Positions 8,521 through 16,546 of a stretch of 59,989 nt of DNA are shown piece by piece. A program made the translations under genes and the position numbers. Below the pieces are notes generated by a model, which saw only the letters and a program-made list of their open reading frames with translations, made no database searches and was not told the origin of the DNA. Where the stretch lies: NCBI GenBank assembly GCA_030627125.1, contig DAOUSR010000003.1, forward strand, positions 1 through 59,989, read 5' to 3'. Each line of letters opens with the position of its first letter. The stretch's first letter is position 1. The stretch is from Thioploca sp. Its GTDB lineage: Bacteria; Pseudomonadota; Gammaproteobacteria; Beggiatoales; Beggiatoaceae.

Positions 8521-8581
8521 CAGTCGTTAAAGCGGACACTTTACTTTCATATCTAGTGCCGCTTAACATAATGCGTTAGGT
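8514..8581 (+). other. attC-like integron recombination site 1
   Basis: The order matches attC architecture: GGATAAC (R''), then GTTAAAGCGGACACT (L''), a short spacer, AGTGCCGCTTAAC (L') and GCGTTAGGT (R', fitting GTTRRRY). The two inner arms are imperfect complements with unpaired bases, as expected of folded attC sites. The next gene starts 17 bases after the R' box. Confidence 0.7.
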
Positions 8582-8597
8582 TTTTGCAGGAGATGTT

Positions 8598-9053
8598 ATG
8601 GGTAAATATGAAGCCAAACTCCATTCTGAGAGTATAAACAAATGGACAAAAGAAATTGAGGATCGGTTTGACATTGAAACCGAAGGGGAAACTCCTACAG
8701 AAAGAATTGAAGATGCCCTTGAGCAACTCGAAGAAATTATTGCTTCTGGAGCTTCACCTGAAGAAATAAAAAAATTCATTCGCAGATCAGTATTGAGTTG
8801 GTATAAAATTGGAGCAAAGCGTGGTGCTGCTGAATTATTGAAAGACCTTATGTGGTATGAAGTAATCCCAGATAATATTGATGAGTTAAAGAAGGAGCTT
8901 GATGAGCCTATATCAAACAGTGATTCATTGCTTTGGAATACAGTCCTACGATATAAAAAACATGATCATGAAGATGGAAGAGTCAGAACTACTGTGAAAG
9001 TTTCATATAAAAGTATTTTGAAAAAATTAGAGTCAATTAAGGGAACAGAGTAA
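8598..9053 (+). CDS. cassette-borne hypothetical protein
   Basis: 151 residues, acidic and mostly helical by composition, with a clear AGGAG ribosome binding site 5 bases before the ATG. No domain recognised. Residues about 25-75 are rich in Glu (TEGETPTERIEDALEQLEE), and the C-terminal part is Lys-rich. The gene sits directly after one attC-like site and directly before another, which is the layout of an integron gene cassette; such cassettes often encode unknown proteins. Confidence 0.75.
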   Translation: MGKYEAKLHSESINKWTKEIEDRFDIETEGETPTERIEDALEQLEEIIASGASPEEIKKFIRRSVLSWYKIGAKRGAAELLKDLMWYEVIPDNIDELKKELDEPISNSDSLLWNTVLRYKKHDHEDGRVRTTVKVSYKSILKKLESIKGTE

Positions 9054-9059
9054 AATCAA

Positions 9060-9116
9060 TTCTAACTTAATCTTGGAGACCGACCTAATAGGCGGCTCAA
9101 TAATGGATGTTATAGA
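9060..9116 (+). other. attC-like integron recombination site 2
   Basis: TCTAAC at 9061 and GTTATAG at 9109 are the outer boxes. The inner arms are CTTGGAGACCG and CGGCTCAA, complementary with extra unpaired bases. It separates two same-strand genes. Confidence 0.6.
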
Positions 9117-9155
9117 AAATAAATATTAAGAACTAATCTAAAAGGAGAGGTCTCT

Positions 9156-9641
9156 ATGAAAATGAGTCATATAGGAATTATGGTAGGCGAAATGGCAAAA
9201 GCTGTAGAGTTTTATACAAAGGCTCTAGATCTTGAATTAGTCATGGACAATTCTGAAGTAATTGAAGAGGAGCAAACAGCAATCGGGAAAATGTGTATTG
9301 CTGTATTTGGAGCAGGGTTCAAAGGGTTCAACATTGCACACCTTGTAACTGAAGACGGTATCGGAGTAGAGCTGTTTGAAATGAAAGATCGAGAAGAGAA
9401 GCATAAAGTCGACTTCTCTAAGATCGGTATCTTCCATTTTTGTTTAGAAACAGATGATTTTCAAGGTATTATTAATAAAGTTGAGCAGTACGGTGGTAAA
9501 GTAAGAATGGATATTATGAGATATCATCCTGAAGATGATAATAAACCATATAAAATGGTTTATTTAGAAGATCCATTCGGAAACCTTTTTGAACTCTATT
9601 CCCACACATATAAAGAAACATATTCTTCAGAGTATGAATAA
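9156..9641 (+). CDS. VOC superfamily (glyoxalase-like) protein, cassette-borne
   Basis: 161 residues. Two beta-alpha-beta-beta-beta modules of the vicinal oxygen chelate fold are visible: MSHIGIMVGEMAKAVEFYTKAL at the start, with the candidate metal His at residue 5, and IFHFCLETDDF followed by YLEDPFGNLFELYSH at the end, with candidate His and Glu ligands. A strong AAAGGAGAGG ribosome binding site precedes the ATG. Members include lactoylglutathione lyases, dioxygenases and antibiotic-resistance proteins; the substrate here cannot be assigned. It is flanked by attC-like sites. Confidence 0.8.
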   Translation: MKMSHIGIMVGEMAKAVEFYTKALDLELVMDNSEVIEEEQTAIGKMCIAVFGAGFKGFNIAHLVTEDGIGVELFEMKDREEKHKVDFSKIGIFHFCLETDDFQGIINKVEQYGGKVRMDIMRYHPEDDNKPYKMVYLEDPFGNLFELYSHTYKETYSSEYE

Positions 9642-9694
9642 ATCTATAACCAATCAGTAGAGAGTGACGGCTAACGCCGCCCTTTACTTCAACC

Positions 9695-9767
9695 GTTATC
9701 CTGATGAAACGTTCCACCCTTGCTACTCTTCTCCAAGTCGCTACGGTCGGGCTACACTCAGGATAAC
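9695..9767 (+). repeat. hairpin module copy 2
   Basis: GTTATCCTGATGAAACGTT to CACTCAGGATAAC, nearly identical to the module at 8451-8520. GGCTAACGCCGCC, 25 bases upstream, may be the start of another degenerate attC site. Confidence 0.6.
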
Positions 9768-9827
9768 CAGTCGTTAAAGCGGACACTTTACTTCCATGTC
9801 TAGTGCCGCTTAACATAGGTGTTAGCT
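9761..9827 (+). other. attC-like integron recombination site 3
   Basis: GGATAAC, then GTTAAAGCGGACACT, a spacer, AGTGCCGCTTAAC and a final GTTAGCT. It is nearly identical to the site at 8514-8581; the R' box departs from GTTRRRY at one position. Confidence 0.7.
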
Positions 9828-9872
9828 TAAGAATCTGCTTCATTTTCTTGCAGAGACTTTGAAAGGTAAAGA

Positions 9873-10562
9873 ATGATGAGTTTGAAATTATCTAATTATG
9901 ATATACCTGAATGGTTGTTTTGCATTCAAAAGGCTAGTGATATAGAAAAAATATCTATTGAACTGATTCTTTACCAATCACTTTTTTACCCATGTTCTGG
10001 TCGTGATGGCGACCCAATAAAACTTCTAGGTGGATTTATACATAGTTTTATCTATGCAGATGATGGAATTACATCTAATCAAGTTGCAAATAGCATAAAT
10101 AATCCGGAAAGGAATTTTAAAGGATATTTTGTGGAATATGAAACGCGCGATCATTTTTATGGCTATAGTTCTATCTGGTTTATCTTAAAGAGAACTAAAG
10201 ATTATGGTTTAGAACATGGTCCAGATCGACTAAGTCTGTTATATATTTCGGGAAACGATCTAATAACATTTAAGAGCTTATACGTTAATAATCATACATA
10301 TCCCGAAGTGGTTGTACTCATAAAATCAGGATTTATGGGATCAGATAATTATGATAAAAATGGTGGTTTAGCACAAGCAGTATTAAATAATCCAAACGGA
10401 TGTCCAGCATATATGCTTGAGTGTGTAAGTGAAGGCAAAAAACCAAAGTGTAGTTTTTGGGGTGAACATACCAAACTAATTGGTCGATGGAGTGTGAGTT
10501 ATGACGACCTTGACTTAATATTATGGGGTAATAAAACTCGTAAGCCGTATATGTTTGATTGA
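9873..10562 (+). CDS. cassette-borne hypothetical protein
   Basis: About 229 residues; the first two codons are both ATG, with GAAAGG upstream. No family recognised. It is soluble by composition and has no signal peptide. The last codons (KTRKPYMFD) lie inside a 127-base repeat that is also found after the next gene and after the methyltransferase, so the cassette tail has been duplicated. It follows an attC-like site and precedes another. Confidence 0.7.
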   Translation: MMSLKLSNYDIPEWLFCIQKASDIEKISIELILYQSLFYPCSGRDGDPIKLLGGFIHSFIYADDGITSNQVANSINNPERNFKGYFVEYETRDHFYGYSSIWFILKRTKDYGLEHGPDRLSLLYISGNDLITFKSLYVNNHTYPEVVVLIKSGFMGSDNYDKNGGLAQAVLNNPNGCPAYMLECVSEGKKPKCSFWGEHTKLIGRWSVSYDDLDLILWGNKTRKPYMFD

Positions 10563-10659
10563 TAAATTACGATTTGATAGGGTACATAAGCAATAGCGTC
10601 ATGCACCTTATCTCTTAATCTTGGAGGCCGACCTATTGACGGCTCAAGAATGGTGTTAT
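10533..10659 (+). repeat. cassette-tail repeat copy 1, including an attC-like site
   Basis: Starts AAACTCGTAAGCCGTATATG and ends GAATGGTGTTATT. Copies at 11379-11498 and 13918-14044 share nearly the whole length. The 3' half contains CTTGGAGGCCGACC...GACGGCTCAAGAA, arms that pair with unpaired extra bases like attC sites. Confidence 0.75.
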
Positions 10660-10694
10660 TGCTCACTAAAAACTATCTGAAAATGGAGAATTGG

Positions 10695-11321
10695 ATGAAA
10701 ATTTTATCTACTACTGTTAGTGGTGTAAAAACAAATAAGCAATTGGAGCACTGGATTCCGATGTGTAAATCATGGGCTTTCAATATAGAACGCTACACAA
10801 GACTAACAGAGTTAGGTGATGCTCCATATTATTATAATGAAAGAGCTAATGTAGGGCTTTTGGCTGGAGCTGCTTGGAGTTGTGGAAACATCGCATTAGA
10901 GGAGTTTCAAAGTATAAAAGGCACTGGTAACAATGAGAGACATGGGCGAATTGATCTTTGGATTTGTTCTGAAAATGGTACTGAAGAGTATATTGAAGCA
11001 AAATACAAATGTATGTCTCTTAAAGGCGACTATTTGACGCATATTAAATCAACGCTAGATGAAGCCGTAGAGGCTGCTAATTTTTCAAGAGGAGACGGGG
11101 AGATAGATGGTGTAGGCATTGCCTTTATTGTGTTTTTTATAAAAGAAAACCCTATTTCAGATATTATCAAAGCATTAGATTTTGCAATTCAAGAAGTTAG
11201 CTCAAATGTTGAGCATGATTTATTATCATGGTGTTATCCAGAGAGAGATATGAAACATGTTTATGATGATGGCTACATTGTTCCTGGCATATTGATGGTC
11301 GCTAAAAAATGTGAGCTATAA
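10695..11321 (+). CDS. cassette-borne protein, possible PD-(D/E)xK nuclease fold
   Basis: 208 residues from the ATG at 10695, which has GGAG six bases upstream. The same frame is open back to an ATG at 10650, but that start lies inside an attC-like site. Residues in the middle, GRIDLWICSENG followed by EEYIEAKYK, match the D-x(n)-E-x-K pattern of restriction-endonuclease-like folds. A conserved-looking LLAGAAW segment precedes it. No specific family recognised; a nuclease function is a hypothesis from that motif only. Confidence 0.65.
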   Translation: MKILSTTVSGVKTNKQLEHWIPMCKSWAFNIERYTRLTELGDAPYYYNERANVGLLAGAAWSCGNIALEEFQSIKGTGNNERHGRIDLWICSENGTEEYIEAKYKCMSLKGDYLTHIKSTLDEAVEAANFSRGDGEIDGVGIAFIVFFIKENPISDIIKALDFAIQEVSSNVEHDLLSWCYPERDMKHVYDDGYIVPGILMVAKKCEL

Positions 11322-11378
11322 CAAAATCATAAATGCAGATGTCAAATACTACGCCGGTCATTTCTCCCTCTGTAACAT

Positions 11379-11498
11379 GTAAACCGTATATGTTTGATTG
11401 ATAAATTATGATTTGGTAGGGTGCATAAGTGATAGCGTCATGCACCTTATTTCTTAATCTTGGAGGCCGACTTTCAGCCACTCAAGAATGGCGTTATC
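11379..11498 (+). repeat. cassette-tail repeat copy 2
   Basis: GTAAACCGTATATGTTTG to CAAGAATGGCGTTATCC. Similar to 10533-10659 over its length, with scattered substitutions. It contains a degenerate attC-like fold (CTTGGAGGCCGAC...CACTCAAG). Confidence 0.7.
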
Positions 11499-11544
11499 CT
11501 GCTAAAACGTTTCACCCTTGCACGCTTTCTCCAAATTGCTACTG

Positions 11545-11607
11545 TCTAGTTCGTTGAAGCGGACACTTTACGTTCTTGTTTAGTGCCACTTAACATAAGC
11601 GTTATAC
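11545..11607 (+). other. attC-like integron recombination site 4
   Basis: GTTGAAGCGGACACT, spacer, AGTGCCACTTAAC, then GCGTTATAC. It is a diverged relative of sites 1 and 3. It precedes the restriction endonuclease remnant. Confidence 0.6.
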
Positions 11608-11669
11608 ACGCAAGAAAAAAATGAAGTGCCAGACGATTTTATTTTGAAATCAAAAAGGATTAAGGTAAA

Positions 11670-12280
11670 TTGAAAAATATAAATAAAGGAATAAGAAAAG
11701 TAGTTTCAGAACTCATGGATAGAGTTATGGATAAGGTGCTTATTGCTGATCCATTTATAAAGGAAAAGCATCATTCTAGCAAACCTCTTTATGCTGCTTT
11801 AGTGCCTGATGAGATTTTTAAAGGTTCCCACTTTGAAAGAAGATTTGTAACACCTTTTGGTGGAGTTTGGGAAAAATTAGCACAAGTAGGTGCTGAAAGA
11901 CTTAGGAGAATACAAGAAATATTAAACAGACTTGAACATAAGAAAAAAGGGATGGATAAGCAAAAACCAGATTGGGATGTAGAATTGAAATACATTTTAG
12001 AAGGTGGTGGTAAACCAATTCCAACAAGTGTGGTTTGCGATATATTTATCGAAAGCAAAAAGACTAAAAAGAAATATGCTTTTGAAATTAAAGCTCCTTT
12101 ACCAAACAGCGACCAAACTAAAGTTAGCAAAGAAAAAATGTTTAAACTCCTGGCAATGAATTTTGGGATTTAATAGGCGGTAAAGGGACTTATAGAAATT
12201 TCATTTCTGAAATCAATTCATTGGGGAAAGAGTACAGAGAAAGAATTTATCGTGAATTTTTAGGCATTGAACCTCCTTAA
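11670..12280 (+). pseudogene. type II restriction endonuclease remnant (TdeIII-like), internally deleted and frameshifted
   Basis: The first frame (11670-12173) encodes 167 residues, with CDIFIESKK and then YAFEIKAPLP, a D...E-x-K catalytic pattern. The segment FVTPFGGVWEKLA recalls TdeIII-family enzymes; that family call is from memory of the pattern. After MFKLLAMN the frame ends, while the next frame continues FWDLIGGKGTYRNF to the stop at 12280, which reads like the true C-terminus. I infer a deletion of tens of codons plus a frame change near 12155-12165. Its partner methyltransferase follows immediately and is also broken. Confidence 0.65.
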
Positions 12281-12316
12281 AGTTTTGATAAATCAATACT
12301 TCAATAATTTATAGAG

Positions 12317-13834
12317 ATGAGTAAATTTACATTCATAGATTTATTTGCGGGCATTGGCGGTTTCAAAATGGCTCTAAATTCAAATGCTGGAAACTGTCTT
12401 GGATTTGGCGAAATAAATAAAGACGCAATCTTTGCATACTGTGATAATTATAATGTTAGTCCAAATTTGAATTTTGGCGATATTACAAAAATCAAAGAAC
12501 TCCCAGAACATGATATTTTGACGGCAGGTGTACCTTGCCAAAGTTGGTCAATTGCAGGTAGAAACCTAGGATTTGATGATGATAGGGGGCAACTGTGGAA
12601 CGACACTATATTCTTATTAAACCAATCTAAGCCAAAAGCATTCATTTTTGAAAACGTTAAAGGACTTGTTGACCCAAGAAATAAAAAAGCACTTCAATAT
12701 ATTTTAGACAGAATTAAAGAAGCAGGGTATTACGCTAACTACTACGTGATAAATTCTCATGATTACGGCGTTGCTCAAAACAGAATAAGGGTTTATATCA
12801 TTGGTTTTAGAGAAAAAAAATACTTCGACCAATTCTTATTACCAAATCATGTTGACCAACGAACAACTCTAGCAAATATTCTAGGATTAGAAATACCGAA
12901 TAAAGAGAATGAAATTATTCAAAAGGATTTGTTTGGTAATCCAATACAACAAAGACAGATGAGTCTTTCAAGCAAAAATGGGTTCAATGATTATTTTCTT
13001 TTCAATGATTTAAGAAATGGTCATACTACAATTCATTCATGGGATATTAGTGATACAACAGAAAGACAAAAAGAAATCTGTTTACTTCTGCTTAGAAATA
13101 GACGAAAAAGTCATTTTGGACTTTTAGACGGCAATCCATTGTCATTAAAACAGTTTCAGTCTTTAGACTCAAGTATTAATCAAGTAGAACTAGATGAATT
13201 AATCGAACTATCGATTTTGAAAAAAATTGAGTATAGGTTTGAAATATTAGGTTTTAAAGACAGACAGTTAGATGAAAACGAAAAAAAGTTTTAAACCTGA
13301 CCAATGACAACCTCCTAATTGTAGATAACCTAAAAACTGAAAGGAGTTTAAAAATAAAACATATTTCAATTACAGATGCTCTTAATAGCCTAATTGAGAA
13401 AGGTTTGATAAAATGCGTTGAAGAACGATATGAATTTAAGAATGCAAAAATAAGTAGCGGTCTGAATGGAGTAAATAGAATTTTTATGCCAACTTCAGAT
13501 GTATTCCCTACTCTAGTTGCGAGTGACACTAATGATTATAGTTTCATTGAAAAATCTTGAATATACTGACCATGAAGATTATAAAAGACAGTTTTTGGAG
13601 AAAGTATATTTCCCAAACAACTATAGAAAAATAACTAAAGAAGAAGCTTGTCAGATTCAAGGATTTCCAAAGGATTTTAAACTGCCAGAATCAAGAGCAA
13701 GATGGATGAAACTAATTGGGAATAGTGTTTCTGTTCCAGTTATTGACGTTTTAATCAAAACAATAATTTCAACAGGTGTCTTTGATGAAAGACCTGAAAG
13801 AACAAAAAAAGTACGAAATGCTAACAATGTATAA
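12317..13834 (+). pseudogene. DNA (cytosine-5) methyltransferase, two frameshifts
   Basis: The first frame (12317-13294) carries motif I (FIDLFAGIGGF), motif IV with the catalytic Cys (GVPCQSWS), motif VI (ENVKGL) and motif VIII (QNRIRVYIIG). The frame then shifts near 13285 in an A-run. A second frame (about 13297-13557) gives the linker and the stretch IFMPTSDVFPTLVASDTND. A second shift near 13540-13557 moves into the third frame, with ITKEEACQIQGFP and motif X-like RWMKLIGNSVSVPV, ending at 13834. All motifs of an m5C enzyme are present but split, so it is probably inactive unless these are sequencing errors. Confidence 0.8.
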
Positions 13835-13883
13835 CAAAGCCTTGCACACGGACGATCGTACCTCGTGCCGGCGATCGTTATCC
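13829..13883 (+). other. attC-like integron recombination site 5
   Basis: TATAAC and GTTATCC boxes enclose GCACACGGACGATCGT...TCGTGCCGGCGATC, GC-rich arms with imperfect pairing. It lies directly after the methyltransferase remnant and is followed by a truncated hairpin module (13877-13919). Confidence 0.55.
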
Positions 13884-13917
13884 TGCTGAGACGTTCCCGC
13901 CCTTGCTACACTTTTCC

Positions 13918-14044
13918 AAACTCGTAAGCCGTATATGTTTGATTGATAAATTACGATTTGATAGGGTACATAAGTAATAGCGTCATACACCTTATCTCTT
14001 AATCTTGGAGACCGACCTATAGGTGGCTCAAGAATGGTGTTATC
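13918..14044 (+). repeat. cassette-tail repeat copy 3
   Basis: AAACTCGTAAGCCGTATATG to AGAATGGTGTTATCC, almost the same as 10533-10659 although it follows a different gene. It contains an attC-like fold (CTTGGAGACCGACC...GGTGGCTCAAG). It is the last cassette boundary seen; with site 5 it fills most of the 310-base gap 13835-14144. Confidence 0.75.
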
Positions 14045-14144
14045 CTCATGATATGTATATTTTAAAAACAACCACTTACAAATTTATCTGTTAAAAATCT
14101 CTAAAATTACAATTTTAATGGCATGATTTTTAAAATAATAGCTC

Positions 14145-14510
14145 TTAATTCACATTTAACCTATTAAATTCTATGAAGTCAAAATCACGTTTGAACCAAC
14201 ATGAATAACTCTTTTCATGATAATCGCTATAACGACTCAAATTACGATAATTAGCTTTGCCTCGTAAACGCATTAAGTTCATCAATAATGCTACCATAAA
14301 ATTTCTTTGAGCTTTGTTTATATTTGACATTTTAACTAAAACAGTTTCTAATATGTTCATGAGAATCCTTTCTTGTTCTTGATAATTTTCTTTTGATAAT
14401 TCTATTATTTCACAAGTTGGGATTATCTCTTTCATTTCATTACTTAAAACTGTCCGATATATTGCTATAAGCGATAATATTAAATAATCGTAACTATCTA
14501 CCATACCCAC
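14145..14510 (-). pseudogene. truncated IS transposase (N-terminal fragment)
   Basis: 121 residues. The segment KAQRNFMVALLMNLMRLRGKANYRNLSRYSDYHEKSY is typical of the N-terminal part of a DDE transposase of the IS4/IS701-like type (RG-x-x-N-(F/Y)-R-N-L-S-R-Y-S). No DDE catalytic domain follows; the frame stops after FNRLNVN. It sits at the edge of the cassette array and is probably dead. Confidence 0.65.
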
Positions 14511-14709
14511 GCCAACTTTTTATAAGATTTATAAGTAAGTGGTAAATTTAGTCTAATGCCACATTTCTAATGTAATAAATATATGATATTTATCGATATA
14601 GAGTCAGTTTATGAGTTTTATAAATTAACTCTATTATTATTTATAAACGAAAAAAGTTGGTATAGTTAGGTAGTTACAAATAATCAATTATATTCCAAGC
14701 CATAATAAT

Positions 14710-16116
14710 ATGACAATTCGTACCCGTTTCGCCCCTAGTCCAACTGGATATTTACATGTCGGTGGAGTTCGTACCGCATTATTTTCATGGTTGTACGCCC
14801 GCAAACATGGTGGCCAATTTATCCTTCGCATTGAAGATACCGATCGAGAACGTTCCACCGAAGAATCTGTTAACGCAATCCTTGACGGTATGAAATGGCT
14901 TGGTTTAGATGCAGATGAAGGGCCATTTTACCAAACTCAACATTTTGACCGCTATAAACAAGTAATCGAACAATTATTAGCCGAAGGCAAAGCCTATTAT
15001 TGCTACTGCTCCAAAGAACATTTAGAAACAGTACGGAATGAACAACGCTCTAACAAACAAAAACCTCGTTATAATGGAAAATGTCGCCATTTAACCAGTC
15101 CACCAGATACTGATATAAAACCAGTGATTCGATTTAAAAATCCTGAAGTTGGAGAGGTTGTGGTGCGGGATTTAATTAAAGGTAACGTGATATTTAACAA
15201 TACTGAACTGGATGATTTGATTCTTGCTCGGGCTGATGGAACTCCAACCTATAATTTAACGGTGGTAGTAGACGATTGGGATATGCAAATTTCTCACGTA
15301 ATTCGTGGTGATGACCATTTAAACAATACTCCTCGCCAGATCAATATTTTGCAAGCTCTGAACGCAACTATCCCTCAATACGCTCATGTACCAATGATTT
15401 TAGGCGATGATGGCCAACGATTGTCTAAACGACATGGTGCAGTTAGTGTGACAAACTATCGACAGTTAGGTTATTTGCCAGAAGCTTTATTGAATTATCT
15501 GGTACGTTTGGGTTGGTCGGCTGGCGATCAAGAAATTTTTTCTATACAAGAAATGATTGATTTATTTGATATTAGTAATATAAATGGTTCCCCAGCAGCC
15601 TTTAACACCGAAAAACTCCAATGGTTAAATCAACATTATATTAAGAATAGTGACCCTAATGAATTGGCAATATTTTTGCATGAGCAATATAATCAGTTAC
15701 AAACAGATACTACGCAAGGGCCAGAGTTAGCAAAAATTGTTACCGTACTGGCAGAACGAGCTAAGACTTTGCAAGAAATGGCTCAAAGTAGTAGTTATTT
15801 TTTCGGAGATACGGTTCAATACGATGAAAAATCGGTGAAAAAGAACCTAAAACCAACTATTCGTGCAGCATTGACTGATTTATGCGACCGACTAGAAAAC
15901 CTGAAAGATTGGCAGGCAGAAACTATTCATTCTATAATTCACGCTGTAGCTGAACAATACGAAATCAAGTTAGGAAAAATAGCTCAACCATTGCGAGTAG
16001 CTGTAACTGGTGGAAATGTATCTCCGCCAATTGATGTTACCGTGGAATTGATCGGCCAAACCCGTTGTGTAAAAAGGATTCAACAAGCCTTGACATTGAT
16101 AGGAGATACCACTTGA
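14710..16116 (+). CDS. gltX: glutamate--tRNA ligase
   Basis: 468 residues, full length for bacterial GluRS. The class I HIGH-type motif is in PSPTGYLHVGGVRTA (residues about 9-23) and the KMSKS-type motif in QRLSKRHG (about 235-242). The anticodon-binding domain ends with the usual GGNVSPPI segment. It charges tRNA-Glu with glutamate in the cytoplasm. The ATG at 14710 begins MTIRTRFAPSPTG. A small Sm-like gene follows after 23 bases. Confidence 0.95.
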   Translation: MTIRTRFAPSPTGYLHVGGVRTALFSWLYARKHGGQFILRIEDTDRERSTEESVNAILDGMKWLGLDADEGPFYQTQHFDRYKQVIEQLLAEGKAYYCYCSKEHLETVRNEQRSNKQKPRYNGKCRHLTSPPDTDIKPVIRFKNPEVGEVVVRDLIKGNVIFNNTELDDLILARADGTPTYNLTVVVDDWDMQISHVIRGDDHLNNTPRQINILQALNATIPQYAHVPMILGDDGQRLSKRHGAVSVTNYRQLGYLPEALLNYLVRLGWSAGDQEIFSIQEMIDLFDISNINGSPAAFNTEKLQWLNQHYIKNSDPNELAIFLHEQYNQLQTDTTQGPELAKIVTVLAERAKTLQEMAQSSSYFFGDTVQYDEKSVKKNLKPTIRAALTDLCDRLENLKDWQAETIHSIIHAVAEQYEIKLGKIAQPLRVAVTGGNVSPPIDVTVELIGQTRCVKRIQQALTLIGDTT

Positions 16117-16139
16117 ATGAAGCAATTGGAGTAAAAAAA

Positions 16140-16364
16140 ATGTCACTAACACGTAAAGATACTCATGTAGTAATGACTTTAATTGATGGTTCAATTTTAA
16201 AAGGTACGTTAGTTATTGAACGGACATCCCGACTTTCAGATACTTTAAATAACCACAATAAAGATTTCATTGTATTGTCAGATTATGAAAATAACCATCA
16301 TATTATAAATAAACACCATATAATAAAAGTGGTGGAAATTGAAAGTTTAGAATTGGAAGAATAA
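16140..16364 (+). CDS. small Sm-like/beta-barrel protein
   Basis: 74 residues from the ATG at 16140, with GGAG nine bases upstream; the frame is open further upstream but that part overlaps gltX. The pattern VVMTLIDGSILKGTL, then RLSDTLNN and FIVLSD, resembles a short Sm/LSM-like barrel in which a DG turn is followed by G-x-L. No function can be assigned. It probably shares a transcript with gltX. Confidence 0.65.
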   Translation: MSLTRKDTHVVMTLIDGSILKGTLVIERTSRLSDTLNNHNKDFIVLSDYENNHHIINKHHIIKVVEIESLELEE

Positions 16365-16388
16365 ATTATCAAGTTAAATATAATAGTC

Positions 16389-16418
16389 AGTTGGGTTATA
16401 CGCAATCTTAACCCAACA
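16389..16418 (+). terminator. hairpin after the gltX unit
   Basis: GTTGGGTTA and TAACCCAAC are perfect arms around a 10-base loop, followed by AATTT. It is 25 bases after the small Sm-like gene. The T-run is weak, so termination is probable rather than certain. Confidence 0.55.
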
Positions 16419-16429
16419 ATTTGAATGTG

Positions 16430-16490
16430 TTATATAAATCCAAATTAAGAACTTGATATTTATCTTGAAATTCATTAAAAATTGCTATAA
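16430..16490. repeat. short inverted-repeat element, TTATAGCA family, copy 2 (partial)
   Basis: TTATATAAATCC at the left and AAAATTGCTATAA at the right. The core AAGAACTTGATATTTAT is the complement of ATAAATATCAAGTTCTT in the copy at 19037. Confidence 0.55.
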
Positions 16491-16546
16491 CTCTATCCGC
16501 CTACAATTGTACTGAATCTAAAATATATAACTTTTAGGAAAAACAC

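Larger units (their letters stand above)
11322..11669 (+). other. 348-base intercassette region
   Basis: No gene. It holds cassette-tail repeat copy 2 (11379-11498), a degraded hairpin module (11492-11551) and an attC-like site (11545-11607), so two cassette boundaries seem to abut without a gene between them. Confidence 0.6.

Noticed and set aside
10650-10694. Upstream start for the cassette gene at 10695
   Set aside because: The extra codons lie in the attC-like site, and GGAG is well spaced for the ATG at 10695.
8451-14044. CRISPR array
   Set aside because: Repeats are 60-127 bases, spaced by whole genes, and fold like attC sites. No short regular repeat-spacer pattern was found anywhere in the window.
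16065-16139. N-terminal extension of the small Sm-like protein
   Set aside because: It overlaps the end of gltX; the ATG at 16140 has a proper ribosome binding site and starts the recognisable domain.
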